Part shown: in pieces, positions 4,912 to 6,452 of the stretch | How the letters are laid out: each line of letters starts with the position of its first letter | Numbering within the stretch: position 1 is the first letter of the stretch | DNA from: Pseudooctadecabacter sp. | GTDB taxonomy: Bacteria > Pseudomonadota > Alphaproteobacteria > Rhodobacterales > Rhodobacteraceae | DNA length: 6,452 nucleotides | NCBI GenBank assembly: GCA_020628265.1 | Contig: JAHDFG010000120.1 | Location: 1-6,452 of the forward strand | Direction of reading: 5' to 3' | Notes under the pieces: generated by a model | Told to the model about the DNA's origin: nothing | The model's input: only the letters and a program-made list of their open reading frames with translations | Databases searched by the model: none | Position numbers and translations under genes: made by a program

Positions 4912-5018
4912 TTTCGAATTTGCTTTGCAAATCCGACGACGTCTTATTTTATCGAATTTACTTCGCAAATCCGACAGGCGCGCCTTCGGCGCGTTTTTGA
5001 GTATTTGAAAACCAAAGA
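4912..5018 (+). repeat. 107-base intergenic repeat, copy 2
   Basis: This is the inverted partner of 104-210. In plus-strand order it holds Box B (4914-4937), a 14-base spacer (4938-4951), Box A (4952-4975), three bases, the hairpin with T tract (4979-4998) and the CCAAAGA tail. It fills nearly all the space between the BI-1 terminator and the GNAT stop, ending 3 bases before that stop. Boxes A and B of this copy differ by only two bases, so the element contains an internal direct repeat of about 24 bases with a 38-base period. On the minus strand both boxes would fold with G:U pairs where the plus strand has A-C mismatches. Confidence 0.85.
4979..4998 (+). terminator. Terminator-like hairpin inside repeat copy 2
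   Basis: CGCGCC-TTC-GGCGCG is a 6-bp all-G:C stem followed by TTTTT. It lies about 80 bases beyond the main BI-1 terminator and would act as a second stop for plus-strand transcripts. The T tract does not serve the convergent GNAT gene. Confidence 0.6.
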
Positions 5019-5021
5019 CAG

Positions 5022-5516
5022 CTAGAGGTTGCGCGACATCTCAACCGCAGGAAAATCGATACCCGGTCCAAGGGGGACTGTGATGTCCCGTCGCGCAGAA
5101 AACCCCATCGCTGCGTAGAACGGCACAGCGGTAAGCGTGGACAGACAGTCCAATCGTCGGACGCCCTGCGATGAGACATCTGCGACGACATGGTCGATCA
5201 AGCGACGCCCGACCCCACGGCGGGTTGCGCGGTCGTCTGTTACAACATGACGGATGTGCCCTACACCACGGGTGACCGCCCCGCCACCGGGGGCTGCGGC
5301 TGTCCATCCCCCTGCGCCAAGGAGGGCACCATCGTCCTCTACCAGAAAGTAGCTGCCTGAGGTCACAAGCGCAGGCTGCGCGCGGCTGATTTTGGGCAAT
5401 GCGAGGACCAACATGGACGGGGCATAATCCGGTTTCAGCAAACGCGGATAGGCACGCGCGAGCAGGGCGTCGACGCGGGCAATATCCGGACCTTCGGCTA
5501 TACGGACCGTAAACAT
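5022..5516 (-). CDS. GNAT-family N-acetyltransferase
   Basis: This 164-residue single-domain acetyltransferase has the normal length for the GCN5-related family, which moves an acetyl group from acetyl-CoA to an amine. The acetyl-CoA pyrophosphate loop is visible at 96-107 (RATRRGVGRRLI, a version of R/Q-x-x-G-x-G/A), following the strand HIRHVVTDD at 88-95. The C-terminal VPFYAAMGF at 131-139 is the usual motif B. An LVEDDGALLGAGGW strand pair at 58-71 precedes them. Nothing indicates the acceptor, which could be a small molecule or a protein. The ATG at 5516 has AAGGGGGA 5 bases upstream. It lies downstream of rpmG on the same strand but beyond the rpmG terminator, so it is probably a separate unit. 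A 6-bp inverted repeat (5537-5542 / 5557-5562) sits in its leader. Confidence 0.85.
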   Translation of the reverse strand: MFTVRIAEGPDIARVDALLARAYPRLLKPDYAPSMLVLALPKISRAQPALVTSGSYFLVEDDGALLGAGGWTAAAPGGGAVTRGVGHIRHVVTDDRATRRGVGRRLIDHVVADVSSQGVRRLDCLSTLTAVPFYAAMGFSARRDITVPLGPGIDFPAVEMSRNL

Positions 5517-5581
5517 GCCATCCCCCTTCGGTCATTGGGCGCATGACGCGCCTACAGCGCCCTGACATGGCCGAAACGCAA

Positions 5582-5609
5582 ACGGGCCGCACGTTGCCGT
5601 GCGACCCGT
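5582..5609 (-). terminator. Terminator of rpmG
   Basis: Read on the minus strand, ACGGGTCGCACG-GCAA-CGTGCGGCCCGT forms a 12-bp stem with one G:U pair and a GNRA-type loop. It is followed by TTGCGTTT, an interrupted T tract. It starts 23 bases after the rpmG stop. The stem is very strong although the T tract is imperfect. Confidence 0.75.
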
Positions 5610-5632
5610 CGTCATTCAAAAGTCAGGCGATC

Positions 5633-5800
5633 TTACTTGATCTTGCCTTCCTTGTATTCGACGTGCTTGCGCACCACCGGGTCATACTTCCGCACGACCA
5701 TCTTTTCGGTCATGGTGCGCGCGTTCTTCTTGGTCACATAGAAGTGGCCCGTGCCTGCGGTGGAGTTCAGGCGGATTTTGATCGTGGTTGGCTTCGCCAT
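5633..5800 (-). CDS. rpmG: 50S ribosomal protein L33
   Basis: This 55-residue protein of the large ribosomal subunit starts MAKPTTIKIRLNSTAGTGHF and ends KHVEYKEGKIK; the middle YVTKKNARTM and KYDPVVRKH segments are the L33 signature. It has no cysteines, so it is the zinc-independent (C-minus) form. The length is normal for alphaproteobacteria. The ATG at 5800 is preceded by GGAGAGAGACC; the in-frame ATG at 5845 would add residues foreign to L33. The gene appears monocistronic, with its own promoter at 5858-5885 and terminator at 5582-5609. That is common for rpmG in this group, where it sits away from the main ribosomal operons. Confidence 0.97.
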   Translation of the reverse strand: MAKPTTIKIRLNSTAGTGHFYVTKKNARTMTEKMVVRKYDPVVRKHVEYKEGKIK

Positions 5801-5857
5801 GGTCTCTCTCCGGTTTCGCGAGGGCGGGCCCACGCGTGAATTCATCTAGAAGCCCGC

Positions 5858-5885
5858 CTTCTAAGGGGTTTGGCCCCCGAGTCAA
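5858..5885 (-). promoter_or_regulatory. Sigma-70-type promoter of rpmG
   Basis: Read on the minus strand, TTGACT (5885-5880) is a 5/6 match to the -35 consensus. After 16 bases, TAGAAG (5863-5858) matches 4/6 of the -10. The predicted start near 5851 gives a leader of about 50 bases. The strong TTGAC element suits a ribosomal protein gene. The spacer contains GGGG-CCAAA-CCCC, which might also help to end the upstream aldo/keto reductase transcript. Confidence 0.6.
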
Positions 5886-5898
5886 CAGCAATCGCGCG

Positions 5899-6452
5899 TC
5901 AAACGCCCTCGGACGAGGCGGCCCAGAGGTTCAGCCCCTTTTCCGTCGCGTGTTCGTCGATGGCAGCGAGTTCGGCATCGGTGAAGTCGAGGTTGCCGAC
6001 GGCCGCCGCACAATCTGTGATTTGCGATGCTTTCGAGGCCCCGATCAGCGCCGTCGTCACCCGTTCGTTTCGCAAGACCCAAGCCAGCGCCATCTGCGCA
6101 AGTGTCTGTCCGCGAGCCTCAGCGACTTCGTTTAGCGCGTTGAGGGCCGCAATCATCTCGTCGGTGATGACCTGCGCATCCAAAGACTTGCCTTGCGTCG
6201 CACGGGAGCCGTCCGGCACACCGTTCAGATACTTGCCGGTCAGCAGGCCCTGAGCCAGAGGCGTGAAGGCAATCGACCCCACTCCGCAATCGTCCAAGGT
6301 GTCCAGCAATCCATCCCGTTCGACCCAACGGTTCAGCATATTGTAGCTGGGCTGATGGATCAGACAGGGAGTGCCCAGATCGTTGAGAATCTCTACAGCC
6401 TGACGGGTTCGTTCCGAGTTGTAGGACGAGATGCCAACGTATAGCGCACGGC
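5899..6452 (-). CDS. yghZ: Aldo/keto reductase, YghZ-type (L-glyceraldehyde 3-phosphate reductase), 5' end missing
   Basis: The C-terminal 183 residues of an NADPH-dependent aldo/keto reductase are present; the family has about 345, so roughly half is lost beyond the right edge. The visible part reads through the window end without a start. Near the edge it has ALYVGISSYNSERTRQAVEI and LIHQPSYNMLNRWVE. Next comes GVGSIAFTPLAQGLLTGKYL with the substrate/cofactor loop, then AQMALAWVLRNERVTTALIG with ASKASQI (the NADPH 2'-phosphate region), and it ends NLWAASSEGV. These segments match my recollection of E. coli YghZ (Gpr) closely, and that enzyme reduces L-glyceraldehyde 3-phosphate and related aldehydes such as methylglyoxal in the cytosol. 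KCNAB-type reductases are close relatives. The ATG at 6339 is internal (M in PSYNM) and should not be taken as the start. The TGA stop lies 14 bases before the rpmG -35. Confidence 0.88.
   Translation of the reverse strand, partial: RALYVGISSYNSERTRQAVEILNDLGTPCLIHQPSYNMLNRWVERDGLLDTLDDCGVGSIAFTPLAQGLLTGKYLNGVPDGSRATQGKSLDAQVITDEMIAALNALNEVAEARGQTLAQMALAWVLRNERVTTALIGASKASQITDCAAAVGNLDFTDAELAAIDEHATEKGLNLWAASSEGV

Noticed and set aside
5823..5858. GGCGGGC/GCCCGCC inverted repeat as an rpmG leader hairpin
   Set aside because: One arm touches the proposed -10 and would be mostly upstream of the transcription start, so it would not fold in the RNA; the 22-base loop is also long.

Overview
The window looks like ordinary chromosomal DNA from a marine alphaproteobacterium, most likely a member of the Roseobacter group (Rhodobacteraceae). 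The grounds are GC-rich coding sequence with AT-rich gaps, a 55-residue cysteine-free L33, a short DUF1127 protein, and a PraR-like XRE regulator with the alphaproteobacterial type of N-terminus. This is inferred from protein style; no search was run.

Layout, left to right. Bases 1-103 hold no gene I can defend. A 107-base intergenic repeat (104-210) follows. On the minus strand come hisN (inositol-monophosphatase-family histidinol-phosphatase) and, upstream of it, a 122-residue XRE regulator. A 278-base divergent gap with a perfect 18-base palindrome separates these from a plus-strand zinc-free quinone oxidoreductase. That gene runs 4 bases short of a convergent LysR regulator. The LysR gene diverges across an AT-rich gap from a 69-residue DUF1127 protein. 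A 162-base spacer with a strong hairpin and a possible heat-shock promoter leads to a Bax-inhibitor-1/YccA-type membrane protein, which ends in a textbook UUCG terminator. A second, inverted copy of the 107-base repeat fills the convergent gap to a GNAT acetyltransferase. Next on the minus strand are rpmG (L33), with its own promoter and terminator, and the C-terminal half of an aldo/keto reductase of the YghZ type, cut by the right edge.

The genes do not form one pathway: this is housekeeping and stress-related content with local regulators. The most interesting material is non-coding. Two 107-base repeat copies align without gaps, in inverted orientation about 4.7 kb apart. Each has two palindromic boxes at fixed spacing and a terminator-like hairpin whose stem shows a compensatory base-pair change between copies. 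Also worth checking are the DUF1127-hairpin-BI-1 interval, which resembles the place where other Rhodobacteraceae make small RNAs from DUF1127 transcripts, and the unassigned palindromes next to the XRE and LysR genes. I see no CRISPR array, transposase, prophage, tRNA or rRNA, and no convincing new multi-gene system.
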